A DNA stretch of 64,000 nucleotides from Bedellia somnulentella (taxonomy: Eukaryota; Arthropoda; Insecta; Lepidoptera; Bedelliidae). The stretch's first letter is position 1, and each line of letters opens with the position of its first letter. Under the pieces are notes generated by a model, which saw only the letters and a program-made list of their open reading frames with translations, ran no database searches and was not told where the DNA came from. Both the position numbers and the translations under genes were made by a program. The stretch is taken from contig OY755171.1 in the NCBI GenBank assembly GCA_963576735.1, forward strand, positions 11,718,001 through 11,782,000, given 5' to 3'. Shown piece by piece: positions 39,001 through 50,387 of the stretch.

Positions 39001-39094
39001 TAGATACCGTGATATGGATTAAATTGTCACTTAAATATTATGTTTTAATGTGTTTTACTTCTTCCATAATTACAATACGAAACTTTAGTCAGTA
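33094..39094. other. Non-coding stretch with GC islands near 35.1, 37.8 and 38.7 kb
   Basis: No gene is supported. Islands: 34990-35160 (with TGCGCATGCGCC, then a Kozak-like GCCACCATG at 35139-35146 and a possible donor AAGGTAACG at 35153-35161), 37765-37900 (GCGGCTCGATGGCG and GCGCCGCCATG words) and 38640-38730. These could be promoters or short first exons of unseen genes. The evidence is compositional only. Confidence 0.35.
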
Positions 39095-39290
39095 AAGCAT
39101 GAGCACGGAGGACGCATTCAGAACAAATATAGAATATGCTCAAAACGGCAAGCATCCAGAATGTAAAGAATATAAGGTAATGTATAAGTTGATAAATGAA
39201 TGTAAGCTAAGCTAGAGAAATCGACGAAAAAGTGGCGACTGATAGTCTCTGCCACCCCAATAGGAACTATCGTGTAAGTATTTGTAAGTA
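39095..39290 (+). pseudogene. RTE-type reverse transcriptase 3' tail fragment
   Basis: CACGGAGGACGCATTCAGAAC, ATGCTCAAAACGGC, then AAGTGGCGACTGATAGTCTCTGCCACCCCAATAGGAACT-type sequence and GTGTAAGTATTTGTA align with codons near the RGRPRRT motif through the tail of the element at 44175-44609. The copy is frame-broken. Confidence 0.7.
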
Positions 39291-40513
39291 AAAATATTTT
39301 TTATGTCATATATCTCGGATTGTCGGCAGGAACTAATTTTCCTAAGCATTTCTTGATAACAGTGAAGCCACGTGATAGGGATTAAACCTATCCCTTTTTC
39401 GTACACATGCCTTAATTGCCTTGCTCTGATAAGAAAATGAAAAACACATATCACTTAAGAAAATATACATATTTGAACTAGTGTCCTTTGCGAACTAGTT
39501 CTTACTTATTAAACTACCAACATTGTCATTGACGTACTTTAAAAAAAAACGTTGACTTGCAACTGCATAAAAAGACTCCGTACTCAAAGGCTGGCTCATA
39601 CAATGGCTGGTAGAGTTGGGATAGTGCATTCTAATAAAACACTAAAATAATCTAACATCTAAAATATCCCTCGTAAGTAAAATGTACTGCTAAATCGCCT
39701 TCACTAGCAGAATTTAAGAACCTTTGGAAACACTGCATAATATTTGTGGACGTGGATTACGAAAGTGTGTGGTTACGAATTCGGACGAGAACAAACGGGT
39801 TTAGTTTCAAACTCAAACTGGAGTACGTAATTGTCCGTAACCTCGCCCCAAAGTACTTTGTGTAGAAAGTTATCGAGATATCTTGATCACGTATAAAATG
39901 TGCTATATTCAACTTTCTTGTTTCATCAGTTTACCGTATAACTTCTGCACTGTTGCTGCAATTAAAGTTAAACGATTGCCGGAAGCTTCTTTTTTCGATG
40001 GACTGAGCTTAAACAATTTATTTTATTATCGTTTTTAAATGGTCCAAGCTAACAGTCAATCATCGGTAATTACCACAATAATGCCATAAGATAAAGATTC
40101 ATATTTCAATTCATTTATGTGTTCTAAATAATAAAATTTAAAACTCTTTATTGCACTTCATAGTTAAAACATTTAACAGACAATTGACTGTTCTTGAATA
40201 GAATTACAATACTATAATATAAGGGTACTTATATATATAAAAAAAAACCTAGTTCTATCCTTTCCTTAAAACCTACTAGTTCTATCAATAACAACGCGTT
40301 CTAGATTAGGAAGGCATCTCAGAAATAACTTTCCGTTACCTCTAAATAGAACCCAAAACGAAATCACATTTTCACCAATCCCTCTCACCGTAGGCATAAT
40401 AAAGTGAGTAATCCAACGCATTGCAAAGCGAAATGATTTGCGAATTGCGTATAATCCTTCCGAAGGCGGAGTCAACCCATCCAATGCGAGCGGCCACACC
40501 GCGCATGCGTCCT
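39291..40513. other. Non-coding flank of the Harbinger-type element
   Basis: No gene is recognised. The overlapping short frames at 40266-40773 run through the terminal repeat region of the element and are not genes. Confidence 0.4.
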
Positions 40514-40570
40514 AATTCGGCCGGATCGCCTCGATGCGTGATTCGATTCCTACTGGTGCGACACGCTACT

Positions 40571-40668
40571 GCGGGGCAAGCACGAGCAAAAATGGCCATG
40601 TCGATATACACACTATCTTATCGAAGTTTTCTATCGATCTCTTTCCCAAACTGCGAGCACGAGGCGCA
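40571..40668 (+). repeat. Left terminal inverted repeat region
   Basis: Two GC-rich words, 40571-40587 and 40650-40668, each have an exact inverse copy at the right end, in mirrored order. They share the core GAGCACGAG or CAAGCACGAG, so the end carries iterated variants of one motif, as expected for binding sites of a transposase or its partner. Confidence 0.8.
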
Positions 40669-41022
40669 CTGTACATAGTACTCGATACAACCATCGAGCC
40701 CGTTAAGTGTTATCGAGCTGTGAAAGTTGTGGTATTGAACCATTTGACCGACATTCATAGTTCAATCAATTAAGGCTAGTTACAGACTCTAAACACCTTC
40801 CAAGTCACTTCAAAGTAAACTTTTTGTTGTCTATGGTTATTATCCGAGTAAATTAAACAGATGTTTTTTACCTAATAAAGAAGGACAACAAAGAGATTTT
40901 TAATTTTGTAGACTGTTACTTCCCGACGACGAGCGGCCATTTTCTAGTGTCATCTTTCTATGACGTTACTCTGTTTGCCGTTGTTTGTGTTATCAAACAA
41001 ACTCGTTTATTTTGATTTGATA

Positions 41023-44000
41023 ATGGAAAATAAAAAACAGCGAACAAGAAGTAGTAGAGGCCAAATATCAGAGTTGGTTAACTACATGATAGCCCATCCA
41101 ATTTTCGCACATGGCGAATTTTACGGGCCATGTGGAGTGACGAAACATAATGCGCAGTGGGAGTCGCTGAAAGCGCATTTGAGCGACTATGGACCGAATA
41201 AGACGGTTCTACAATGGAAAACAGTAAGTATTGCGTTCGTATTAACCAATATGATAATGATTCAACCATCTTCTCTCGTCTCCTATCAACTTTCATATGT
41301 GGCTGAGGAGTTTTTAGATCTGTCTGGCCCTTTTTAGATTTATGGCGTTGTGGAAGTTGTACAGAAAGTGTGATAAAAATATTGAGAGAATGGTTAAAAA
41401 GAGTAATGTGGTTAATGGAACATTGAATAGTTTAATGTCTAATCAGATGGTGCCTGAAAATTAATGGTGGTGCAGAGGAGGAGGCAAAATTGGTAGTAGT
41501 TGCAGGGGTTCATTGATTGAAATAGATTGGGGAAGACAATCTATGCCAGGTGGCAGTGCATGATGCTGTTCTAGTTTGTATGTTTATGTAGGACATGCAA
41601 ATGTTGGGTGTTGCAGAAGAACCATGGAATTAGATGAAATGCAGTAGAGATGAGGTCCCTCTGAAAATATTTTTGTTGAAATTAGGGTATGTAATAGAGT
41701 CAGAAATAATCTGATTTGTAAAAGGAGCTGTGCGAAAGATGTTATTGTGGAAAACACAGAAATAGGGTAATCAAGATGGTTTGGAAATAAAGAGAATGGA
41801 TGGTTGTAAATTGGTATGGTAGAGATCTTTAAAGCAAATGTGGAAGGTAATGTTAGTTGAGGTCAACCACGGAGGACACATTTGGATGTGTTCAAAAAGG
41901 CAAGTGTTTGAAATATGAAGAAAAAAAGAGCATAGTTATATGAAAAGATTCATGGATTAAAAACAAACCTAAAAAGGTTTACCAGAATCATTCAAAGTGA
42001 AAATCTATTGGCTCTGCCTACCCCAATAGAAAATATTGGCTTGAGTATATAATAATAATATAAATGTTTTTATTTGTATCTTATGCACAAAAAGTTTGAA
42101 AAATTACCGCAACAATAGGAAAGAAGTATCAATATCCAAACAAAATATAAGATATAATGGTACAGCTTGGTCTATCCACTACAAGCAAATAGCTCTGGTC
42201 TTCAGCTCTGACCAGACCTTAATATTATATTCAAAACTAACTTAGAACTAATTTCAATGCACTTAAACACTCATGTATGTATGAAACACAGTCTGTATAT
42301 TTGTAATGTAAATCTTTATTTACCCTTATATAGCTTAATGAGATAAAGAAAAATTATGATGCGTTATTCAACATAATCTGAATGTTTAAGTAGTTATAAT
42401 TCATGGTTTAGACTTGGCGAGATTTAAAAAAGAAGGCGAGGGAAGAAAATGCGGCTTTTCTAAGGGCAGCTGCACAAACGGGAAACTTGGTGCCAATCCC
42501 TGAAGTTTCAGAAGTTTCTTCTAAAATATTAGGACTCTTAGGCACAGAGTCCTCAGCAGGGGTTGGACCAGCTGAGTCAGCAATCAGCCAGGTGAGCCAA
42601 TAATTTGAATTGAAATAAGTGTTTGTGTTGTACTTGTAGTATGTGTGTAACCAAAATATAATTTGTTTGTTTATGTGCATGGCTGAGTTATTCTAAATGA
42701 TGATTATAATACATTATAATCATACATTGTGGTGTTGAGAGTGTATAATTTGAAAGCACTGTCCTAGCAAAATATGGATAGTCTAAATTTGTGAAAGGTG
42801 TTTTGATGGGGCTGGGGCCGTGCCTAATCAATCAACAAATGTCTAAGTTTACTTGTACAACACCCAAGGGGTCGGAATGGTAAAGTGTTATTCTAAGCTG
42901 AAACAACATCTATTACAATAAGTATGCCTTAAAACACTAATCAGGTAACCTTAATGTTAATGTACTTTCTATTCTTATAAATATATATTATTTATTTATT
43001 TATTTTGGACAAACAACAGACACAGACTAAATACAATATTTCTAATTAAATTACATGGTGTAATCAGTCTGTATCAGACCTGTACATCACAAAATATACA
43101 CAATTCTATTATTATTTTATTTATCTTATCATTATAAACATATTGTAAAAACTTATATGAAACTTCATAACATAACAAAACATAAACGTTCACGCCGTTT
43201 ATCCCTGAAAGGGTTGCAGAGGTACCAATACTTCTGAACTCACACGGCAGCGCCATATTTTGCTAAGACAGTGTACTCACGTGATAGGGGGCAGGCCTAT
43301 CGCCGTTTTGTACGAATACACTGTCACATGACTTAGTACAACTCATCCATGTGGGTTTCCTCACGATGTTTTCCCTCACAGTTAACAACAATGATAAATT
43401 AACCACACATATGACTTTAGAAAAGACAAATTGGTGTAGGCCCGACCCAGGATTGGAATTCACGCCCTTCTGTTGAAACTTCACTTTGTATAAAATATAT
43501 AATCAGCATTTAAACAGAATAAAGATTTTACCACTACATTGATTGTGTTTGTACATGTGTATGTGTAGCTGTGTAGTGTAAATGGAATTTACAGTATTTT
43601 AATGTTTGTATCTGCTTTATTTAGGGTTCTTCAAGTTCCTTCCCTACAATTTCTGTTCCCACTTCCTCTCCATCCGGTCTTCAATCTTTTCCCCAACCTT
43701 CCTATAACATCATCAATTTAACTCTACCTCCAACTCAATTCCAAGATGCCTCTCCCTCTATTACTTCTGACTGTCTTCCAGAATCTTTTTTAATCAGTGA
43801 ACCTCCACAATTATCATCAGTTTCTCCTCCTCCTGAATCAATTTCTCCTCCTCGACTTGATTCAATTTCTCCTCCTCTTGAATCACCTTTAATTATTTCT
43901 ACAGAATTATATTCTCCCAATCCTAACCCCAATCCTCACTCAAATCCTAACCTAACCCCCCCATCCACCAGCTCCAAATCAGGAAAAGGAAAAAAAAGAA

Positions 44001-45578
44001 GGAACCCTAAACCGCCTAGAGTGGTTCCGGATAAGTTTATCCAGCTGCAGGTGGAAAGCAATGAAATCGCCAAAGAAAATTCGTCCACCAATCAAGTAAT
44101 TATTTGCTTTATTTATGTATTGGATTTTTTTCGAGGGAGGTTGGTTTGATTATTTTAAATAAATATAATCAGATCACTATTTCTCACTCGGTCACATAAT
44201 CTAACATCAGAAAAAATTGTAATGTTAGATTATGTGACCGAGTGAGAAATGGTGTTATTCGTGAAAAGTGTGGTGTGAAAGATGATATTGTAAGAAAGAT
44301 AGAAAAAGGAATGTTGAGATGGTTTGGGCACATAGAGAGGATGGATGATAGAAAATTGGTAAAAGGGATCTATAGAGCTAGTGTGGATGGTAATGTTAGT
44401 AGAGGACGACCACGGAGAACACACTTGGACCAAATTGAGAGTGTGCTCAAAAAGGCTGGCGTCCGAAGCATGAAGAATAAAAGAGCATGTATGAAAAGAT
44501 TGATGGATGTAAACGAAGCTAGAGAGGTTTGTCAGGATCGTGCGAAGTGGCGATCAATAGTCTCTGCCTACCCCAATGGGAACTAATGGCGTGAGTATAT
44601 GTATGTATGTATAATCAGATTTCTCATCTTATATTAGTGATACTGATGATGAGATGACGGGTGTTGTATGTCCATATTAAAATGATAAATAATGTCTTAA
44701 TAACTGCCTTGGGGGCTAACTTGAGATAGGAATAGTATTTCTATATCTTTAAGTGTTAGTATTTTGTATCTTGCCATCTTAAATAAATAATGAAACTTAC
44801 ATATATATATTCCCACCATTCGTTCCTATTGGGATAAGCACAGATTATCAATTGCTTGTCTTCCTAAAATCTCTTTGTATGGTACTGGCAGATCACACAC
44901 TTCATTTCCATACCCTTTCATTCTTGTAAATTAATTTCATCCTTACACACATGTGGCTATGAATGCTAAGTAGGGTTAGCCAGAGCTTCAGAAGTTGAGT
45001 GGGGAAAAGCTAGTAAAATACTATCCACTCATCATCTGCTGGTATGGGTCTCCAACCCCATCGCCCAAAAATCACTTAAAAAGTCCCAGTATCCTTAGTA
45101 GCCTCTTACATTCACCCACGGGAAGAAATGGGGCAGTGCTATTTTTAGCCGTGTAGTGTCGGCTTAGAATAACACTACCCCATTTCTACCCGTGGGTGAT
45201 CTTAAGAGGCGACTAAGGGTATAGGGGCTTTTTAAGTGGTTTTTGGGCGATGTGGTTGGAGGCCCGTCACCAAAAACATTATTTATTACCATCTTTTCCC
45301 CAATCAACTTCCAAAAGTGGCTGAGGAATTTCTCATTCCAAAGCTCTGGCTACCCCGTTAAGGGATTTATAGCCGTGAGTATATGTATGTATTTTAAGCC
45401 GACACTACACAGCAGTTATCTACACTAATATTATAAAGAGAAAAAGAGAGTTGGGTCAGCTAGTATATGGTATATTACTTAATTTCAGAACATATTGCAG
45501 CAGTTAAATCTGAGAAATATATTGCTCATGCAACAAATGAAACAAAATAGAAGAAGGTATACTTTTTATCTATTTTAA
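41023..45578 (+). CDS. Harbinger-associated Myb/SANT-like DNA-binding protein, 4 exons
   Basis: Spliced by eye: exon 1 41023-41223, exon 2 42412-42591, exon 3 43625-44095, exon 4 45489-45578 (stop TAA). All introns are GT-AG and phase 0, giving 313 aa. Residues about 5-90 form a Myb/SANT-like helical domain (QISELVNYMIAHPIFAHGEF, then LKAHLSDYGPNKTVLQWKT joined to TWRDLKKKAREENAAFL). Exon 3 encodes a Ser/Pro-rich, probably disordered linker ending in the basic stretch GKGKKRRNPKPPR, a likely nuclear localisation signal. Exon 4 gives a short Q/N-rich tail. In PIF/Harbinger elements such proteins are known to bind the ends and carry the nuclease into the nucleus. The ATG at 41023 is chosen because the domain follows at once; an upstream in-frame codon at 40960 lies in a non-homologous leader. 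The gene converges on the nuclease gene. An ATTAAA polyadenylation variant follows the stop at 45581. Intron 1 holds a decayed RTE, intron 2 a SINE, and intron 3 a hairpin RTE plus two family-1 elements. Confidence 0.87.
41274..42060 (+). pseudogene. Decayed family-1 and RTE-type sequence inside intron 1 of the SANT gene
   Basis: 41274-41345 is a family-1 3' part (TGTGGCTGAGGAGTTTTTAG). From about 41690 to 42060 the DNA follows the RTE C-terminal region: GGTCAACCACGGAGGACACA (the RGRPRRT equivalent), TTCAAAAAGGCAAGTGT, GAAAAGATTCATGGATT, GCTCTGCCTACCCCAATAG and TTGAGTATAT. Many stops and indels show an old insertion. Confidence 0.7.
42800..42905 (-). mobile_element. Decayed family-1 fragment in intron 2
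   Basis: CAACACCCAAGGGGTCGGAATGGTAAAGTGTTATTCTAAGCTG-type sequence matches the 5' part of family 1 in minus orientation. Confidence 0.5.
43168..43473 (-). mobile_element. tRNA-derived SINE, 5'-truncated, in intron 2 of the SANT gene
   Basis: It spans from CATAACAAAACATAAACGTTCACGCC to GGCCCGACCCAGGATTGGAATTCACGCCC and lacks the A-box end. TGAAACTTCA is duplicated at 43158-43167 and 43474-43483, a 10-bp target-site duplication. Its position inside the Harbinger element shows it arrived later. Confidence 0.88.
44175..44609 (+). mobile_element. RTE-type LINE 3' end with 5' inverted hairpin and target-site duplication
   Basis: Nested in intron 3 of the SANT gene. From 44242 to 44586 it encodes an uninterrupted C-terminal LINE segment with the motifs LRWFGHIERM and SRGRPRRTHLDQI, typical of the end of endonuclease/reverse transcriptase proteins. 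The 3' end is GGCGTGAGTATATGTATGTATGT. TATAATCAGAT at 44164-44174 recurs at 44610-44620 as an 11-bp target-site duplication. The insert begins with a 29-bp sequence (44179-44207) that is the exact inverse complement of 44222-44250, separated by a 14-nt loop. The 5' end of the copy is therefore folded back on itself. Confidence 0.88.
44946..45404. mobile_element. Two family-1 retroposons head to head
   Basis: A minus copy (about 44946-45153) and a plus copy (about 45154-45404) meet at GCCGTGTAGTGTCGGC, forming a large imperfect palindrome in intron 3 of the SANT gene. The plus copy is near complete, ending in GCCGTGAGTATATGTATGTA. The open frame across it is repeat-derived. Confidence 0.8.
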
Positions 45579-48500
45579 TTATTAAAGTGAGTATTAACTA
45601 TCTCTCTTCTCCTGGCTTCACCTTGCCTCAGTAAATTTAGAGGATTGCCCAGATCTGGAAAATTCATGTCCACTTCACGCTGCTGTGGAATATCATTTTC
45701 TAGGACAGGAAATCTAAAATCAGAAAAATAATGTTTTTATTTATTAACTTAATAATTAGAAAGATAAAGGTGATGCAGCAGACGGAAAATTAACCATCTT
45801 TATCATACAAACATACATATACTCACGGCTGTAAATCCCTAGAAGGGGTAGACAGAGCTAAGGAACTAGAAGTTCCTCGGCCACTTTTGGAAAGTTGAGT
45901 GGGGGGGAAAAGATGGTAAAATAAAGGTTGTTGGTGATGGGTCTCCAACCACATCGCCCAAAAATCCCTTTATAGCCCCAATACCGTTTGTCGCCTCTTA
46001 CGTACACCCACCGGAAGAAATGGGGTAGTGCTATTATAAACCGACATATCAGCATACTATCTTATAATACAACTTTGAGTATTTAATATGAATGATATAG
46101 TAATAATACACAGTTTTTACCTGAAGTACAACATAATATTGTACAAGACAGCACTGGCGTATATAACAGATGCTGCATTTTCAGGTGCATAATGCAATGA
46201 ACGATCAATGCCTAAACACCGAAATGTCCCTTTTAAGCGGCCATTAGTACGTTCCACAACATTTCTGGATGCACAATGCCATTTAGTATATTGCTCTTCA
46301 GGGCTTCCAGGCGCAGCATCTAATATTGGAGTCATAAGCCATGGTTCCAGGGCGTAACCAGAGTCACCTTAAATGAAAAAATAACTTTTTTTATTTTGTT
46401 CCAGAAAAGCAGAATGGAATTTACGTTTCTGAACAATAATTGTTGTGCAGACATTGAAATCCTGTTGTAAGGTGTTAACATAAAGATATTTAATCACTTA
46501 ATTAGACTTATTATAATGATACTTTTATGCTACAATGCTAGTCTTATTCGTGCTTTTTTAATCATATTTTTTTGGTGAAGATTCACTCTTTAGTGCCACA
46601 ATAGTTATTTATTTACTTAAATTTAACAGACTGATTTTTTATAGGTATATTTATGATTCAACAGTGCTTGAGAAGTTCAATACACTGCATTTTAAACAAT
46701 ATTTGTAAACATATAGATATTTAATCACTTAATTAGACTTATTATAATGATACTTTTATGCTACAATGCTAGTCTTATTCGTGCTTTTTTAATCATATTT
46801 TTTTGGTGAAGAGTCACTCTTTAGTGCCATAATAGTTATTTATTTACTTAAATTTAACAGACTGATTTTTTATAGTTAAATTTATGATTCAACAGTGCTT
46901 GAGAAGTTCAGTACACTGCATTTTAAACAATATTTATATTCTATAGTGGTAATTTATTTTTTGCTTCGACTTATTATCATTAAACTTTGTTAGAAATAAT
47001 TTTGATGCTTCAATAGTTACAAATGTTAAAACAACTTTTTTATATTTATATAGCTCAAAGCTACAATTCTAATGTTGTGCTATGATTAGTTCATTCATTA
47101 CATTCGTTATGAATCATTTTGATACTATAAAAGGTATTTATATTAATATAATTTAAGTCACATCTGTTTATAGGTATTTTTATAATTTAGTAGTGCTTGG
47201 GAAGTTCAGTAAACTGCATTTTTTTAACTATATTCGTGTTCTACAATCTATGTTTAGCTTTGACTTATTGATTTATCTTATCACTAAGCTGCCTACAATG
47301 ATTTTAAATGTTAAAACCATTTTTTTTACACTGCGAGCTTAAAGCTACAATTCTAATGCTTTTCAATAATTAATTTGTCACCTTGCTTTGTTATGAATCA
47401 TTTTTGTTGCTTGGGTAATTTGTTTGAATACGATACTACTCCATATGCTATGCGGTCATCAGGTATTTTGAATGTTAAGGTAGTGATGTATGCTCTATTT
47501 TGATATTTTAGCTATGGCTATAACACATTTTCCTTATAATAAATGTTAATGAAAATATATTTTTTTATAAAAAGGGTCTGTTTTATTTGTTTGCAACATA
47601 ATCATAAAGTTTGTTATGACATCACAATTTTATTTATACAAAATGAGGTGTACTATACACCCAATTAGATTTATACCCTTCACTGTACTACATCTCACTT
47701 AAATATCAAGGAAGGGGAGAATATAAAAAAGATTATCAAACGAAGCACAATTAACTAACCCAGCAAATAATATTTCCCGATGCGTGCAGAATGCAACCTT
47801 TTCATTTCATCCTTGATGTTGCTATTGTTGAAAATGAATTGATCGTGAACTCGTCCAGGGTATCTACTATTAATATGTAAAATTTTACACTCCGAGTCTA
47901 CTACCTGCAAAAATGCCAGGAAACAAAGGGATTATTAATAATACTAATGAAAGCATAAGTTCTTTAATAAATAATTTATAAAGGGGGAAAAGATGAGTAA
48001 AATATTATAATATATTAGTTCTTTCACACTTGTAGGCTAATAATAATTTCTTTCTAAAAAATAAAACCATGAAAGCTTTAATTATCTGAAATTTATAGTA
48101 ACTAAACTGAGTAGTATCAATTTGCAAAAAAAAATCCTATGTAATCATGAGAGAATGAAGCCCACCCTGGGTGATTTAGCCATAGTCCACCACTCTGGCC
48201 ATGTTCAGGTAGACAGACTAATAATGGATTTATCCTTTAGATGATGGAGGCTGCCATATCTTAATAATTAATAACAATGTTAATATATGAAGATAGATTA
48301 ATGAAAAGTCAACTTCCAAACTTTAACTTATCAACTTTTAAATGTGGCTGAGGAGTTTCTAGCTCTAAAACTCTGGATACCCCTTTATGGGTTTATGGCC
48401 AAGAGTATATGTATGCATGTATTAATGAAAAGTCCAGAATTTATTAAATGATCACTGAATCATAGTCTCGCCTACTCTGCTAAGAGCTATGCACGTAAGG

Positions 48501-50046
48501 ATATAAAATTATTTTAAATTATGTAAAACTTGGTTCAAATTTACTTACCAACTGTACATTAAAAGTATATCTTCTTTTCCTATTAAGAAACTGTATTTTG
48601 TTCAGACCATCGGGTGGAAAAATGTCTACTTGGGTGCAATCAATTGCACCCAAAATGTCAGGCAACCCAAATTTTGCATGAAACTGAGAAGCAATAGCAT
48701 GCCTTTCTTCTTCAGTGCCAGGGAACTTAATCCAGATTGGTAATAATCTAAAATTCAATGTTTCATATTTATTACATCTTGAAAACTTAAGCAATCCCAT
48801 GGAATAATTTGTAAATGGCTGTTTCTTTATAAAAATAAATATTTTCTTTTAAAGCCTTTGAAAATGCAGTGCTTCATGGATATCAAAACTTGTTTCAAGT
48901 AAGAAAATCTTAGAACCCCAGGCAAAATGTAAGCAATGAACAATAACCTTAAAAAGAAACTTATTACTTTTATACCACATTCAACTAGATAGACTTTTAT
49001 AAAATCAAAGGCAATAAAGATAATTCAAAAAGTAATAACCCTATATTGATATTAGTTGGTTAGCCACTTTTTAGCTGATGCACTTTATGATTTTGCTGCC
49101 TTGAATGATCTTAAAAAATAGGATTATATATGATTTAATACTTTGGAGTTACTTAAAATTTTAATTCATGGAAATTTCACTTCACAAATGCAGCCAGTTA
49201 CTTTATATGGTGTCTTTATATTTAAACTAGTAGCACTTGTTTTAGCTGACACTATATGACTACTCAGTATGATATTAAAATTAATCAAATATATACATAC
49301 ACTTTAATCACAGCTTTTATAAACTGACGCAGGTATTTGCTGACAGTAGTTTGGCCGATACAGATGGTGTGGTCTTGACCAGTGCCTCGCTGATAGTTAC
49401 CATCTGCCAGCAGTTTTACTGATGTTAAGACCTTAAAGTGTGTTTTTAAGAATTAGCATTGAGGCAACTAGAATCAAGGCTAGGAATTAAAATATAAAAT
49501 TATACATTTAAAATATACATGAACTGTGTTGACATATATGGAGAAGAATAACTGAATAATCATCACATCTCACATATTTCATAATAGGACATAAATTAAT
49601 ATAGGGGTAGGTAGAAATAATGGCTTGCAGATTGCTAGTATTAAATAGTATAGCCACCATGGGTTGCTTTCAATAAGAAATATCGTAAGAAGTAGTTTTG
49701 TAACTGTAGCTTAATACCTTGTTTAAGCATAGTAAGTAATGAGTGGTCAGATTACACGTAGCCCAACTCTAAGCCCTAGATTACTTTGTAACTAATAATA
49801 AAGCATTTCGTTTGTGCTTACCTTGTAATGTACTGGCAGTCCCAATGGATTTAAGGGTCGCAATTCCTCACCCAACGCGTTACAAATGTACATTGCAATA
49901 TCCTTTGATATACGAAATATTCCTGCAAATTCGTTGTCGGGAATTTCAAACGGATTTGATGAATCCCGAATGCAACGCCTTTGCAGTTTACGCCTTTGAG
50001 TTTCAGCTCTTAGCGCCAAAATAACATTATAATAAGGAACAGCCAT
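45575..50046 (-). CDS. HARBI1-like: HARBI1-type Harbinger transposase-derived nuclease, 6 exons
   Basis: Spliced by eye on minus: exon 1 50046-49822, exon 2 49431-49301, exon 3 48747-48549, exon 4 47904-47760, exon 5 46367-46121, exon 6 45713-45575. Donors and acceptors are GT-AG and the phases (0,2,0,1,2) agree, giving 361 aa. This length is close to HARBI1. Residues 1-75 hold the basic N-terminal region and 76-119 a helix-turn-helix-like part (GQTTVSKYLRQFIKAVIK). The DDE-4 nuclease follows: D155 in GAIDCTQV, D235 in GDSGYALEPW, E272 in VVERTNGRLK. The RYPGRVHDQ motif lies between the first two. All three acidic residues are present, so the protein could be catalytically competent. Harbinger nucleases cut and join DNA in the nucleus with the SANT-like partner encoded opposite. 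The stop overlaps the stop of that gene. Introns 2-5 carry no coding break; intron 4 holds a 231-bp tandem duplication. Confidence 0.93.
45809..46047 (-). mobile_element. Family-1 retroposon in intron 5 of the nuclease gene
   Basis: ACATACATATACTCACGGCTGTAAATCCC through GTGCTATTATAAACCGACA, nearly full length. It lies between exons 5 and 6 of the HARBI1-like gene and in the same orientation as that gene. Confidence 0.8.
46484..46935. repeat. 231-bp tandem duplication with decayed further copies
   Basis: 46484-46704 and 46715-46935 are near-identical (few substitutions), offset 231 bp. Parts of the unit recur in weaker form downstream, for example TAGTGCTTGGGAAGTTCAGTAAACTGCATTTTT near 47190, so intron 4 of the nuclease gene is an old array. 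It is AT-rich with no coding signal. Confidence 0.85.
48327..48421 (+). mobile_element. 5'-truncated family-1 retroposon in intron 3 of the nuclease gene
   Basis: TTTTAAATGTGGCTGAGGAGTTTCTAG, CTCTGGATACCCC and the tail AGAGTATATGTATGCATGTA are present. Only the 3' end survives. Confidence 0.75.
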
Positions 50047-50387
50047 TTTTCCTAAAACAAAAGCAATTTCTTATACATTTTGATACCTTCTAGCTCTACA
50101 TAATACTTGAATTATCCTCACACAAGCAAATTTTAAGGATATTACATTACTTACCTATTCGAAATCGGAAGGCACCACAATTGTATATACCTACTTAAAA
50201 TAATATATGAATAGCCACTTAAAAGTAAAAGATGTTAAAACATTCTTTTTAACAATAAGAATAGTCACTTAAATAAACTTTTTATTCAAAATATCATCTA
50301 TCGACACCCCCAAAGCACCACGATAAAACTTTATAAGTTTTCGACATCCAAATGTCAGAAATCGAAAACTTTGGTGCATTAAAAAAG

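Noticed and set aside
39150..39175. Sequence resembling the conserved microRNA miR-1 (GAATGTAAAGAA core).
   Set aside because: The match is partial, no precursor hairpin is evident, and the stretch aligns with the RTE 3' tail (39095-39290), which explains it.
40266..40773. Several overlapping 77-85 codon frames on both strands.
   Set aside because: They coincide with the terminal repeat region of the Harbinger-type element and have no domain; the real gene starts at 41023.
43735..43932. Minus-strand open frame rich in Gly, Glu and Ser.
   Set aside because: It is the antisense shadow of the Ser/Pro-rich exon 3 of the plus-strand SANT-like gene.
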